Virus record (IMG/VR): IMGVR_UViG_3300042934_001305
Span: 1-30,622 of that record
Length of the DNA stretch: 30,622 nucleotides
DNA from: a virus
Direction: 5' to 3' (one strand)
In this document: piece after piece, positions 6,831-14,630 of the stretch
Layout of the letters: the number at the start of each line of letters is the position of its first letter
How positions within the stretch are numbered: position 1 is the first letter of the stretch
Notes under the pieces: generated by a model
Seen by the model: the letters and a program-made list of their open reading frames with translations, nothing else
Databases searched by the model: none
What the model was told of the DNA's origin: nothing
Translations under genes and position numbers: made by a program

Positions 6831-7129
6831 ACCTCAACCACCACCTTAAACAGCATATTTTCATTTTTGTATAGCCCGGCAAATAGAACATCAACAACTT
6901 TTGCTCTTGGTTCTCTTAGAGTAATTAACTCATATATTTCTGCAGTTGCTAACGCTATTGCAACATCCTTTGGCTTATCGATAAAATTCCCTGACATGCC
7001 CAATGTGCGGTCATAAGCTACTTCATACTTTATTGTACTTAATAAATTCGTTATATTTTGAGCTATTCTATCAACGCCCCTAGCACCCCAGTTAATATTC
7101 CTTTGTGATGTATCGATTGTTATTTGCAT
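6827..7129 (-). CDS. Baseplate wedge protein, gp25/gpW family
   Basis: The start is set at the ATG at 7129, preceded by GGGGTGA, rather than at the upstream in-frame start at 7147. It then overlaps the end of the previous gene by four bases less than the longer form would. The 100-aa product shows the gp25-like fold pattern: an N-terminal strand, GVDRIAQNITNLLSTIKYEV with the RTLGMSG segment after it, a helical KDVAIALATAEIYELITLRE, then PRAKVVDVLF. T4 gp25 and P2 gpW are core wedge proteins that link J to the tube. It lies directly upstream of J and overlaps it by 4 bp. Confidence 0.88.
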   Translation of the reverse strand: MQITIDTSQRNINWGARGVDRIAQNITNLLSTIKYEVAYDRTLGMSGNFIDKPKDVAIALATAEIYELITLREPRAKVVDVLFAGLYKNENMLFKVVVEV

Positions 7130-7133
7130 TTCA

Positions 7134-7691
7134 TCACCCCACATCAAGCCCCTTTGCTATGGCCCTCTGCATAGCTGTATTTACTCGTTTCTCTGCTGCT
7201 TTATTCCCAACCAATTTTTCCACTATAACTGAACTTGTACCTGTGGATGCCACCGCAGGTTTCGCTGTCTGGGAATCAACTTTTTTACTCCCGGCGCTAT
7301 CATATTCCTCAAATTGCAATGACAGCTTTCCTTCAATTATTATCCCTTCACTATTAATTACAGTATCAGTTAATCCTACACTTATCAGAAGCCACTTGTT
7401 GAGTCCAAACGGCTTACCGCCTAATATGAAAAGGTATGGTGTTTTAGCATTTTTAATAGTGACCCAACTTTCGTATTCAAGTCTCACATCCACGCCGAGA
7501 GAGGCTTTTAAGCTCATGTTGAATTGCATACTATGCAATTCAATGCCTTTTATATATGTCTTTGGCTTCTTCCCTTCTACTTCTTGCTTTTCTGTCTGCA
7601 GTCCCCCATTAACATCGAATCCATCAAAGGTATATATGTTTTTACTGCTAACGCTAACCCGAAATGTTTTGTTTGCAAATACTGCTATCAA
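7134..7691 (-). CDS. Baseplate-region protein of unknown function, 185 aa
   Basis: Translation must begin at or after the TTG at 7691, because an in-frame TAG is immediately upstream; AAGGTGG lies at proper spacing before this TTG. The product has a beta-rich first half (FRVSVSSKNIYTFDGFDVNG, LEYESWVTIKNAKTPYLFIL, KWLLISVGLTD, IIIEGKLSLQFEEY). A Ser/Thr/Ala-rich linker and a short basic helix follow. Its slot between the V-like and gp25-like genes suggests a hub or wedge accessory. The LFILGGKPFG and LQFEEY segments recall proteins of about this size in clostridial myovirus-like prophages that have no assigned role. No enzyme motif is seen. Confidence 0.7.
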   Translation of the reverse strand: MIAVFANKTFRVSVSSKNIYTFDGFDVNGGLQTEKQEVEGKKPKTYIKGIELHSMQFNMSLKASLGVDVRLEYESWVTIKNAKTPYLFILGGKPFGLNKWLLISVGLTDTVINSEGIIIEGKLSLQFEEYDSAGSKKVDSQTAKPAVASTGTSSVIVEKLVGNKAAEKRVNTAMQRAIAKGLDVG

Positions 7692-7696
7692 CTACA

Positions 7697-7891
7697 TCAC
7701 CACCTTGCCACTATTATTCCGTCTGACAAACTACTTGAGAAAAACATGACTGCAACTCGGTCATTTATATCTAAATCGTATATATGGCCCGCAATAGGGA
7801 TTTCTGATGTAAGTACTTTCTTGTCTATAAGCAATACCCTGGCTCTTTTTCCATCACTGCTTATTGATGAGATCTCACCTTTCAAGTTCAT
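7697..7891 (-). CDS. Minimal baseplate spike-like protein (gpV OB-fold only), 64 aa
   Basis: The 64-aa product reads as a single small beta barrel: GEISSISSDGKRARVLLID, EIPIAGHIYDLDINDRVAV, then MFFSSSLSDGIIVARW. This is the pattern of the N-terminal OB-fold of P2 gpV / gp45 spike proteins (variable strand, turn, DRVAVxF, DGxIxA). The C-terminal needle, which makes usual gpV proteins about 200 aa, is missing. It overlaps the D-like gene by one base and lies in the place where V normally sits. It may be a complete mini-hub protein, with membrane piercing done by another component. The assignment is by pattern and context. Confidence 0.6.
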   Translation of the reverse strand: MNLKGEISSISSDGKRARVLLIDKKVLTSEIPIAGHIYDLDINDRVAVMFFSSSLSDGIIVARW

Positions 7892-8814
7892 TAATATCCC
7901 TCCAATGGCTTGCGTAGCCTTAAAACAGTTTTATTGCTCACCAACTTATGTATTGTTTGATATACAAAATTCTTACCGTCCATTAGCCCTGCATCCACAA
8001 GCTTGACATTACAGCCTGCTGCTAGTCCAGTATCTGGCTCTATTTGTATCCGTCCAGAAATTTCAAACTTGTTGGCATATCTAAGCAAACCTCTTGCAAA
8101 TCTATCAGCTTCAGCCTGATCTGACAAATATATATTTTTCTTAAGTATTGGACCTACAAGTGCAATTTGTGGCTTATATATCGACGTAATTACGCCTTCA
8201 GCTCTGCTGCATTGTACTTCACAAGAATTATGCAAGCCAACTGCAACAGATTTCATTTCGTAATCTGTGCCCAGGTCGTCTAGATATATACTTTTTACAA
8301 TTGCTTGCTGCTCTAGATACCTTTCATCATATATAACTACTTTTTTATCCGTAATCTTCAAGCAGTATCCCTCAAGCAAACAACGGTAATGAAGGAATTC
8401 AAAGTCTGCTTGTTCTATCTGGGCAACGTTTTCATACAGCCAATTAGTAATTCCAAATGTTTCAACTATGAAACCATATTTGCTGGCAATATCTTTGGCC
8501 AGTTCTAAAAATCTTACATGTTCCCAATATCTAGAGTTTGGAGTCTTAGCCTCTAAAGGTACTGATATCGCTTTAATAACAAATTTCCCTGGGCTTTGCT
8601 CTATATGATCGACAAACATTGTTCCGCTGCTGAAGCTTCCTTGTTTGATTATAATAGTGTCGTTTTTTTGAGGCTTCCACTTATTCCATAGCTTTTCTAT
8701 ATCAGAGGCTACAAGCTCTATATTATCTGCAACGCCGCTGGCATTGTCGCATATATCAGCCTTAATTATATCTATACTATTGGAGATATCTATTCCTTGA
8801 TAAATTACATTCAT
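7891..8814 (-). CDS. Baseplate hub protein, late control D / gp27-like
   Basis: The ATG at 8814 is preferred over the open extension to 8853, because GAGGTGATG precedes it and it follows the X-like stop by four bases. The 307-aa product fits the phage late control D (gp27-like) family. It has an N-terminal strand with DISNSIDIIKADICDN and an FSSGTMFVDHIEQSPGKFVI domain. It continues with a middle GFIVETFGITNWLYENVAQIEQ and FEFLHYRCLLEGY, then a C-terminal domain ending in VYQTIHKL. The family forms the trimeric hub that connects tube to spike. Order X, D, V, W, J, I is that of P2-like baseplate operons, with the unknown 185-aa gene inserted. Confidence 0.85.
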   Translation of the reverse strand: MNVIYQGIDISNSIDIIKADICDNASGVADNIELVASDIEKLWNKWKPQKNDTIIIKQGSFSSGTMFVDHIEQSPGKFVIKAISVPLEAKTPNSRYWEHVRFLELAKDIASKYGFIVETFGITNWLYENVAQIEQADFEFLHYRCLLEGYCLKITDKKVVIYDERYLEQQAIVKSIYLDDLGTDYEMKSVAVGLHNSCEVQCSRAEGVITSIYKPQIALVGPILKKNIYLSDQAEADRFARGLLRYANKFEISGRIQIEPDTGLAAGCNVKLVDAGLMDGKNFVYQTIHKLVSNKTVLRLRKPLEGY

Positions 8815-8818
8815 TACA

Positions 8819-9028
8819 TCACCTCTTCCAAGGTGGAAGTGTTGCTGCGGCATCCTCTTGTATTTGTGGGATTTTTAAAACTATACCCGCATCAAAAATA
8901 ATCACATTACTATATTGAGGATTGGCTTGTATGATGATAGATGCTTTTGACTCTTCATTATAAAAATCCAGAGCGAGTACATCAAATGTATCGCCCTGGA
9001 GTGTTTCGTATTCATAGTTTTTACCCAA
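8819..9028 (-). CDS. Tail protein X, LysM-like
   Basis: The frame is open to 9097, but the longer start has no ribosome site and would lie deep inside the tape measure gene. A TTG at 9028 is preceded by AAGGAGCGG ten bases upstream and gives a 69-aa product beginning GKNYEYETLQGDTFDVLALD. This is the LysM-like signature (YxTxQGDTxDxLALxxY) of P2 gpX. The ending FDAGIVLKIPQI matches the usual LysM close (AGxxLxIP). LysM-like X proteins bind the hub or peptidoglycan at the tail tip. The gene overlaps the tape measure 3' end by 8 bp and precedes D, as in P2-type operons. Confidence 0.8.
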   Translation of the reverse strand: MGKNYEYETLQGDTFDVLALDFYNEESKASIIIQANPQYSNVIIFDAGIVLKIPQIQEDAAATLPPWKR

Positions 9029-10898
9029 ATGTAACCCGCTCCTTTTCCTGATGCCACGCTTCAGCCATGACTTTAAATTTCTCCATCTCATCTTCAAGCA
9101 TCTTCTTTATTTCACCGATATTTCCTCCGTAGATGGTAGGTGCAAATGTGAATGATGCAGATGCCCTATCACTCATGGAGTCTGCACCAATAGCCTTTGC
9201 TGTTTGATTTAAAAGCCCTATACTGCGAGGACTATTATACTTTATTGGGATAGCAGCTTCTAATCCTGCTTCACCGAATATTGACGGTACATTCGTAAAT
9301 CCACCATTCGCAAACATCGGTAATTCAGGAAGCTTAAAGCCAACTTTTTTACCACCAATTGCCGGTACCCAATCTGGAACTTTTATACTAAGACTATTTA
9401 CAGCTCTAATTATTTTGTTTATGGCACCGATTGCTATATTCATTCCAAACTTAAAGGCTCCACCTATTGCTTCACCAATGCCGCTGAATACTGATTTAAC
9501 CTGCACCCACAGAGCTTGTGCTTTTGCCGAGACCGTATCCCAGTTGCGATACAAAAGAACTCCTATAGCGATTAAAGCTCCAATTGCTAAAATTACCAAA
9601 CCAATAGGCGAAGTAATAAATGCAATTACTGCTGCAAATGCCCCTCCAACAGCCGTAGCTATCGTTGTAGCTATAGTCCAAGCAGATGTCGCTGCTGTCA
9701 TTGCCCAAGTCGCAAACGTACTTGCACCTTTAACAATAACATCTTTAGCATAGAGTCCTTTTAAATATAAGGTTGCTGCACCATCCTTTAATTTTGCTAT
9801 GGTTAGTGTCTTTTGTGCCCATGAAGCTGCTTCAGTTGCTGCCTTATATCCCGTCATTATTCCTTTATATGTTGCTATTCCAATGGTAGCAATCTTCCAC
9901 GCTCCAATTGCACCTACAATGCCCCATATAATAGGTTCTATGGTGCTCCAATTACTACTTGTAAAATTATAAAGTTTAACTGTTAAATCAACTAAATCAT
10001 TTAATTTATTTGCAATATTTGTAACTCCTAATGCCACAATATCTGCAGCTTTATCAGTACTTATCCTGGTCATTATATCATTGACGGTTTTAAATCCCTC
10101 TGTTAGCTTAGGAAGCGCCTTTGCGGCTATCTCAGCTAGCTTTTGATTAAAATTAGTGCTAAATAATCTCTTTTGATTTGCATAACTGGTATCAAGAGTT
10201 TTTGCAAAATCCCCTTGAGCATCCTTACTAACTTCCATTAAATATGCGTACCTTAAAGCTGATTGTGAAGCTTGATCCATCTTCTGATATGATGTTTTGA
10301 TTCCTTTTGACATTGCAAAAGCTTCAAGATTTGCAACACTCATATTAATACCAAGCTGTTTTAACGGTTCAGTTTCACCACTTATACCGGCTCTGATTTT
10401 ATTGAATGCCTCTTCAGTATCCAAATTGTAAAATGATGCAAAGTCACCAGCCAATCCAGAGAGATCCTCTGACATTGTTATTAATGCTTGCCCAGTAATC
10501 TTACTGCTCTTTAACATAGCTCCCATAGTTCCTGTAAATTGTTTTGCCTGAAGTTTTGACAAACCGAAACTTTCTAGTGCTGTATCAGCCCACTTGTCTA
10601 TCTGCTTTGCACTTTGGATAAAGGTTGATTCAACAACGTTCTGAACTTCAGTAAGATCTGATGCTAATTCTATGCCTTTGTTCCCTACAATGCCTAAAGC
10701 AGCAACTAAGCCCGCCCCCACAGTTACAGCGGACTTTACTATATTTCCCATGAACTTATTTGTAGCAACCGAAAGCTTTTGCATTGATGATGAGGTCTTA
10801 GTTGTATCGCCTTGAGCTTTTTTAAGTGCCTTTTGCAACGATGGATCTACTTTACCTGAGAGTACGATTAATGCTTCTAATTCTCTTTTACTAGCCAC
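9021..10898 (-). CDS. Tail tape measure protein
   Basis: The gene begins with GTG at 10898 behind AGGGAGGCG, three bases after the stop of the frameshifted tail chaperone. The 625-aa product has an N-terminal Ala/Lys helical region (LQKALKKAQGDTTK), a short hydrophobic stretch at 56-75 and a tape-measure core with SKLQAKQFTGTMGAMLKSSK. A membrane-like hydrophobic block follows at about 400-450 (FAAVIAFITSPIGLVILAIG). The C-terminal motif MFANGGFTNVPSIFGEAGLE (about 528-547) is typical of phage tape measure proteins. It sets tail length and may help DNA cross the membrane. At 625 aa it predicts a comparatively short tail. It follows the chaperone gene, the usual order. Confidence 0.92.
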   Translation of the reverse strand: MASKRELEALIVLSGKVDPSLQKALKKAQGDTTKTSSSMQKLSVATNKFMGNIVKSAVTVGAGLVAALGIVGNKGIELASDLTEVQNVVESTFIQSAKQIDKWADTALESFGLSKLQAKQFTGTMGAMLKSSKITGQALITMSEDLSGLAGDFASFYNLDTEEAFNKIRAGISGETEPLKQLGINMSVANLEAFAMSKGIKTSYQKMDQASQSALRYAYLMEVSKDAQGDFAKTLDTSYANQKRLFSTNFNQKLAEIAAKALPKLTEGFKTVNDIMTRISTDKAADIVALGVTNIANKLNDLVDLTVKLYNFTSSNWSTIEPIIWGIVGAIGAWKIATIGIATYKGIMTGYKAATEAASWAQKTLTIAKLKDGAATLYLKGLYAKDVIVKGASTFATWAMTAATSAWTIATTIATAVGGAFAAVIAFITSPIGLVILAIGALIAIGVLLYRNWDTVSAKAQALWVQVKSVFSGIGEAIGGAFKFGMNIAIGAINKIIRAVNSLSIKVPDWVPAIGGKKVGFKLPELPMFANGGFTNVPSIFGEAGLEAAIPIKYNSPRSIGLLNQTAKAIGADSMSDRASASFTFAPTIYGGNIGEIKKMLEDEMEKFKVMAEAWHQEKERVTFG

Positions 10899-10900
10899 GC

Positions 10901-11370
10901 TTACTCGCCTCCCTTTTGATGCTTGTTTATCTTTTCAACTTCGTCAGCAAGATCTTCGAAAAATTCTACTAGATCACACAGAGGCATTTGCATACATTCT
11001 TTTCTGGTTGTGGATGTATGCATTGTAATCTGTGCTATTGCCCCTCTGATGTATTGTTCTGCAATGAATCCTCCGAACTTAAGAAGAAAAAATCTCTTAC
11101 TAAACCTTCTGCCTTCGCTGAGTCTTTCGCACTCATTCTAAGTACATCATTTATATCAAGTCCTTCATTGGACTTCGCTGCTGCCTCTGCAAAAATATAC
11201 ATATGATAATCACTGTCAAGTTCTTGAACAGAGATAACATTCCCAGCTTTCTTGTAGTTTTTACCTGCATTAAGCTTGTCTTGCGCTGTCATATTTTCAA
11301 AGTCATATGCTAGCTCTTTAAGTTCATTGCCATTGACCATTATTGGTTTTGATAATTTCAATATCTCCAT
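10901..11370 (-). CDS. Tail assembly chaperone, -1 frameshift product (gpE-E' type)
   Basis: The short frame contains T_TTT_TTC at 11092-11086, read as GAT TTT TTC. After a -1 slip there, translation would continue for 61 codons (from CTT at 11086) to TAA at 10901. The added segment includes GGFIAEQYIRGAIAQIT, MQMPLCDLVEFFEDLADEVE and a basic end. It reads like real protein and fills an otherwise empty gap before the tape measure. The predicted product is 156 aa: 95 from the first frame and 61 from the second. The arrangement is that of P2 E/E' and lambda G/GT, where the long form coats the tape measure protein. Slip site and open -1 frame are seen; the event itself is inferred. Confidence 0.8.
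11035..11370 (-). CDS. Tail assembly chaperone, short form (gpE-like)
   Basis: The unshifted product has 111 aa: a beta-rich start (LKLSKPIMVNGNELKELAYD), a central helical part (QDKLNAGKNYKKAG), then LDSDYHMYIFAEAAAKSNEG and a C-terminal helix. This is the usual pattern of phage tail assembly chaperones of the TAC/gpE type (PI.VNG...L.YD...t..D......). It lies between tube and tape measure genes, where such chaperones sit. The last 16 codons, after the slip site, are read only in the short form. It would act in the cytosol to keep the tape measure soluble while the tube forms. Confidence 0.85.
   Translation of the reverse strand: MEILKLSKPIMVNGNELKELAYDFENMTAQDKLNAGKNYKKAGNVISVQELDSDYHMYIFAEAAAKSNEGLDINDVLRMSAKDSAKAEGLVRDFFFLSSEDSLQNNTSEGQ
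11086..11092 (-). other. Slippery heptamer T_TTT_TTC for -1 ribosomal frameshift
   Basis: The seven bases fit X_XXY_YYZ in the reading frame of the short chaperone (GAT TTT TTC). Both tRNAs can re-pair after a one-base backward step. The -1 frame is open for 61 codons after it. Confidence 0.8.
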
Positions 11371-11390
11371 TTTACCCTCCTAATTTAAGC

Positions 11391-11416
11391 AAAAGGCAGC
11401 TCACTAAAGAGCTGCT
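11391..11416 (-). terminator. Weak terminator-like hairpin after the tube gene
   Basis: GCAGCTC (11396-11402) pairs with GAGCTGC (11409-11415) around a 6-nt loop. The minus-strand tail is CTTTTGCTT. It spans the stop of the tail tube gene and could lower expression of the chaperone and tape measure relative to tube and sheath. Confidence 0.5.
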
Positions 11417-11925
11417 GTAATTGCTGATGTGTAATTTACACCATTAACTTTATAGATGTAGTTAAACTTGTCTATCAGAAGTACCTCCACACCATCGATG
11501 ATTCTTCTGAAGTAGAAAACTTCATATTCGTTAGAGCCATCCATGCCTGATGCAGGTTCAAGTTTACCACCATCATGCTTCTTAGTTACACACTTGATGA
11601 AAGCCTTATGAGCTTCTATCCCGACTTTGACATTGTTTGTATCAAACTTGTCGATTACCCAGCGAATTTCAAACTCTTGCAGTCCTGGAGCAGATATTGC
11701 TACTGCATCAACTCCAGTGACCCGGAAGTTTGCAGCAAATGTCATGCTGCCCGGTTGAGCAAGTGAAGGCCAATCAATTTCACCAAGAATACCTGCCCCC
11801 TTCAAAGTATCAGTCATTAATTCGACTGATGGAAGCTGTAAATCTGTTGTTTCACCTATTTGTTTTTGTTTACCAGCTACTTTCGCATATACATTATATG
11901 CTATGGTCTTATTTGCTATCTTCAT
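11404..11925 (-). CDS. Major tail tube protein (P2 FII-like)
   Basis: The 173-aa product matches the phage major tail tube protein family of contractile tails. Conserved parts are the N-terminal NKTIAYNVYAKVAGKQKQIG, then LQLPSVELMTDTLKGAGILGE and a GSMTFAANFRVTG strand. A long IRWVIDKFDTNNVKVGIEAH segment, the family's LEPASGMDGSNEYEVFYFRR and a final IDKFNYIYKVNG complete it. It polymerises into the inner tube inside the sheath. The start codon overlaps the sheath stop (TAATG), which gives coupled, high synthesis of both structural proteins. The length is normal for the family. Confidence 0.92.
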   Translation of the reverse strand: MKIANKTIAYNVYAKVAGKQKQIGETTDLQLPSVELMTDTLKGAGILGEIDWPSLAQPGSMTFAANFRVTGVDAVAISAPGLQEFEIRWVIDKFDTNNVKVGIEAHKAFIKCVTKKHDGGKLEPASGMDGSNEYEVFYFRRIIDGVEVLLIDKFNYIYKVNGVNYTSAITAAL

Positions 11926-13163
11926 TAGCTTTCACCTCCAAATAAGGTGCTAATTCCAGCTGTTGTATATTGCACCTTGAAAGTCAAGCTCTTACCCGGT
12001 GGAGTTGTGGTGGTCTGCACATCAAATATGAAATCACCTTCAACTATGCTGGATATCGGATTGCTTGTTTCATTAAATGCAATTTCCGCCATAAGCACCT
12101 TTCCATCAGTTACTAAGGAATTCAACCAAGCCTGAGCATCGTTCAGTATTGTATCAACCTTTGCTCTGTTTAGAGGAGTGTCTATATCTGACATGTAGCT
12201 TATTTGGAACATGTTTGTGAGATATCTCATCATTCTAATGCTGCAGTCAAATTTGTCTTTCGGATCCATCTCAGTTCCATATTTGTAGTTGCCATTGTGT
12301 GGCCCCCAAAGAACCCAATTGCCGGCTCTATAATTTACTGTTGTTATTCCTTCACTGTTCAGTTCATTTGCTTGAACCTCATCAAACATTATTGCGGTAC
12401 CATCAGCAATGATTGTTCCAGTCATATCCAAAGCCTTATTGGATGGACTTTCATAAGGTGTATTATCATTCACATAATCAGTCTGTTGCATTCTAACTAC
12501 AGTTAAAGTAGATAACCAGTATTCTTTGTCGCCTTGTTTAGCCTTTGGCCAACATACCTTCGCTTCTTTATCTGTATATGCGTTGGTTGCCTTCCATGTC
12601 TTTGCATTAGCTATTGTGTCTGCTACCGAGCTATCAATATCCACAACACACACTACATCCCAATGTCCGTTTATTTTGTTTGATTTAGCAACCAATGCAT
12701 CATATACAGAAGCATTCTGACTCCACCCAGGGGCAGCAAGTATAGAAGGTACGATATTAAATAATTGATATACAAGGTCAACACAATCAATACCGGTTCT
12801 AACCCCGCTTACATCTGTGCCTCCTATGATATCAATTAAGTCAACTGGATCTAGTTCTGTGTGATTTTCTGGATCAAACACATTTATGAAGATAACAGGA
12901 CCTATTGGTCTTATCCCATTCTTGAAATGTGCATGCATAGCTTCACACAGCGTATTAGCTTCCCAATCATCAGAGTATCCTAACTTACTTTTACAATCCT
13001 CAAACGTATATGCAATTACAGGCTTATTTATTGCTCCAGCTGTATCAACAACAGCTGTCAATGGTGCAGTCCCAATATATATTGGTATAACTCCAACCCC
13101 TAAAGGAGGAAGTTTATCCTGAGTAGGAGTTTGCTCACCAAAAGCACCATGTTTATATGTCAT
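11925..13163 (-). CDS. Contractile tail sheath protein (P2 FI-like)
   Basis: The start is placed at the ATG at 13163 behind AAAGGATG; the frame is open 20 codons further but that extension looks unlike protein and overlaps the preceding gene. The 412-aa product is a tail sheath protein. It has an N-terminal handshake-like strand (YKHGAFGEQTPTQ), then GVGVIPIYIGTAPL, and a middle domain with SILAAPGWSQNASVYDALVA, a strong family signature. A C-terminal domain follows with WVLWGPHNGNYKYG and a DCSIRMMRYLTNM segment. It contracts to drive the tube through the cell envelope. Its presence is the main evidence for a myovirus. Confidence 0.93.
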   Translation of the reverse strand: MTYKHGAFGEQTPTQDKLPPLGVGVIPIYIGTAPLTAVVDTAGAINKPVIAYTFEDCKSKLGYSDDWEANTLCEAMHAHFKNGIRPIGPVIFINVFDPENHTELDPVDLIDIIGGTDVSGVRTGIDCVDLVYQLFNIVPSILAAPGWSQNASVYDALVAKSNKINGHWDVVCVVDIDSSVADTIANAKTWKATNAYTDKEAKVCWPKAKQGDKEYWLSTLTVVRMQQTDYVNDNTPYESPSNKALDMTGTIIADGTAIMFDEVQANELNSEGITTVNYRAGNWVLWGPHNGNYKYGTEMDPKDKFDCSIRMMRYLTNMFQISYMSDIDTPLNRAKVDTILNDAQAWLNSLVTDGKVLMAEIAFNETSNPISSIVEGDFIFDVQTTTTPPGKSLTFKVQYTTAGISTLFGGES

Positions 13164-13176
13164 AAGTTCACATCCT

Positions 13177-13695
13177 TTATAAATATTGTTCATTGATACT
13201 GGGGATATACTCCATAGGAGCACACTTCACACTGAATTTGAGCCATCCATACCATAAGGGATATGGCGGTTCTTCATATATTCCCCATGTAAAAGGCCGC
13301 TCTATGGTTGTTACACCAATGACCACCGCCTGTGCAAGTTCCCTCTTAGTAAGGGTTATTAGATTTAAAAGGTCTTTATAGCCTTGATAGTTTGGTGTCA
13401 CTACACCCGATTCGTCATATTCCCCCGGATTGTACACTACAAAGGTCAGGCGTATATTCAAAGTTGCATCAGTACCATCGTCTGAGCCATCTTCAAGGCC
13501 GATAAAAACACAAGGTACCGGAGAATCAATCCCTGCAGGCAAATAGTTATTTGGAGGGATATAACATTCAAATACTGCTGGATTTATAATCTTATATTCT
13601 GCCATCTTTTTGTTATATTCAAGGAGCTTTATCTTAGCTGCTACGTTAACTTCGATAAATTTCTTTAATCCCTCTAAAATTACATTGTCTGTCAT
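13177..13695 (-). CDS. Putative tail terminator / completion protein (U-like position)
   Basis: The 172-aa product begins with a helix (VILEGLKKFIEVNVAAKIKL), then an alpha/beta part with NPAVFECYIPPNNYLPAG and PCVFIGLEDGSDDGTDATLN. TFVVYNPGEYDESG and a long helix of the RELAQA type follow, then a closing strand WGIYEEPPYPLWYGWLKFSV. The order and the E-x-PYPxWxG ending resemble phage tail terminator proteins that cap the tube at the head end. It lies between the gpZ-like and sheath genes, corresponding to lambda U. The start overlaps the Z-like stop (ATGA). The function is inferred from place and pattern rather than from a diagnostic motif. Confidence 0.65.
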   Translation of the reverse strand: MTDNVILEGLKKFIEVNVAAKIKLLEYNKKMAEYKIINPAVFECYIPPNNYLPAGIDSPVPCVFIGLEDGSDDGTDATLNIRLTFVVYNPGEYDESGVVTPNYQGYKDLLNLITLTKRELAQAVVIGVTTIERPFTWGIYEEPPYPLWYGWLKFSVKCAPMEYIPSINEQYL

Positions 13696-14303
13696 TTCCT
13701 CTTCACCTTCTTTGCCGCTTTTTCTAATCTATAATTGATTTCATGATTTACTCTCTCTGAGAGCTTATTATTGATTAAATTTATTATCTGTGGCCAAACT
13801 TCTTCATTTTCTACCATTTGGGGGATGGATAGAGTTCTGAGAACATGAATAGGTAGCCGTTTTTTCCCAACCCTTACAAATACATTGTATTGCACCTTGT
13901 CCATGGACTTGGTTCCTGTAGGTGCTATAAATGCAGATGGTAGTATTGATACTTTCTTTTTACCGTTTTGATTCTTAATTTTGACTGCTATAGGTCGGCC
14001 GGTATTTGGTATCTTGGGAGTTAGGGGGAAATGCACAAAGGTGAGTCTTTCGCCGGTTATTCTAATCCCAGCTTTGATCTCACCTTTCTTGGCATACACT
14101 TTACTTACTGCATCTTGGATTTCTTTTTTCTTTATAGAATAAACGGTTGGAACAATCTTACGTATTTGAGTGACTCCATGGTCCACTGCTCTATTAAGAG
14201 CTGAGGCTACAGCTCCAGGAACTTCTTTCTCAAGTCCTGCTAGTGCTTTGGGTATGTTATTTAGGCTGCTGATATCAACTGAAATGTGTCCAGGCTTGCT
14301 CAT
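13692..14303 (-). CDS. Minor tail protein Z-like (lambda gpZ family)
   Basis: The 203-aa product fits the prophage minor tail protein Z family. It has an N-terminal AVASALNRAVDHGVTQIRK helix, then IKKKEIQDAVSKVYAKKGE, a beta part with TGERLTFVHFPLTP and the segment ILPSAFIAPTGTKSMDKVQY. A VFVRVGKKRLPIHVLRTLSI stretch and a basic C-terminal helix follow. The F-I-A-(x)n-G-(x)n-VF.R.GK..LPI..L pattern is the hallmark of the family. In lambda, gpZ helps join tail to head. The gene lies between FII-like and U-like genes, the same order as in lambda, although the tail here is contractile. Confidence 0.85.
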   Translation of the reverse strand: MSKPGHISVDISSLNNIPKALAGLEKEVPGAVASALNRAVDHGVTQIRKIVPTVYSIKKKEIQDAVSKVYAKKGEIKAGIRITGERLTFVHFPLTPKIPNTGRPIAVKIKNQNGKKKVSILPSAFIAPTGTKSMDKVQYNVFVRVGKKRLPIHVLRTLSIPQMVENEEVWPQIINLINNKLSERVNHEINYRLEKAAKKVKRK

Positions 14304-14614
14304 TAGATTGCATTCCCCTTTAAAATGATTTCGTACATGCCCATTTCACTTTTTGCACTGGCTACATAGTAACATTGACCATCAAAAGTTTGTATAGCTT
14401 CAGTCTCCGGAAGTACTCCGTATTCTGCCGCATTTACAAAATATAGTATTTCTCCTATATATGCACCATCATATTCCTTTTGGCTCCGTTCCATTAATCT
14501 GTCATTGTCTACAATTACAGTTAAAGTCCGACCATCAATCGTGTGAGTGTCTGCAAACTCATTAAGGTTTATGAAAACTTGTAGGTCTTGATTTGTATAT
14601 TCCTTAAAATTCAT
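14303..14614 (-). CDS. Head-tail attachment protein, FII-like
   Basis: The 103-aa product lies in the lambda FII position between the FI-position gene and Z. Its pattern, helix then NEFADTHTIDGRTLTVIVDN, DGAYIGEILYFVNAAEYGVL and a final strand, resembles the small beta-barrel head-tail joining proteins of the FII / Phage_attach type. The opening N-E-F-A-D-(x)n-I-DG motif is common in that family. It would bind the portal-proximal connector ring and give the surface to which the completed tail attaches. The start overlap with the next gene is a single base (ATGA-type coupling at 14303). Confidence 0.75.
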   Translation of the reverse strand: MNFKEYTNQDLQVFINLNEFADTHTIDGRTLTVIVDNDRLMERSQKEYDGAYIGEILYFVNAAEYGVLPETEAIQTFDGQCYYVASAKSEMGMYEIILKGNAI

Positions 14615-14630
14615 TCTAACACCTGCTTTA

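Noticed and set aside
7105-7749. Long plus-strand open frame of 214 codons across the baseplate genes
   Set aside because: It is antisense to well-supported coupled minus-strand genes, has no ribosome site and its translation is unlike a normal protein.
9029-9097. Longer N-terminus for the LysM-like tail protein
   Set aside because: It would lie inside the tape measure gene without a ribosome site; the TTG at 9028 has AAGGAGCGG and gives the usual family start.
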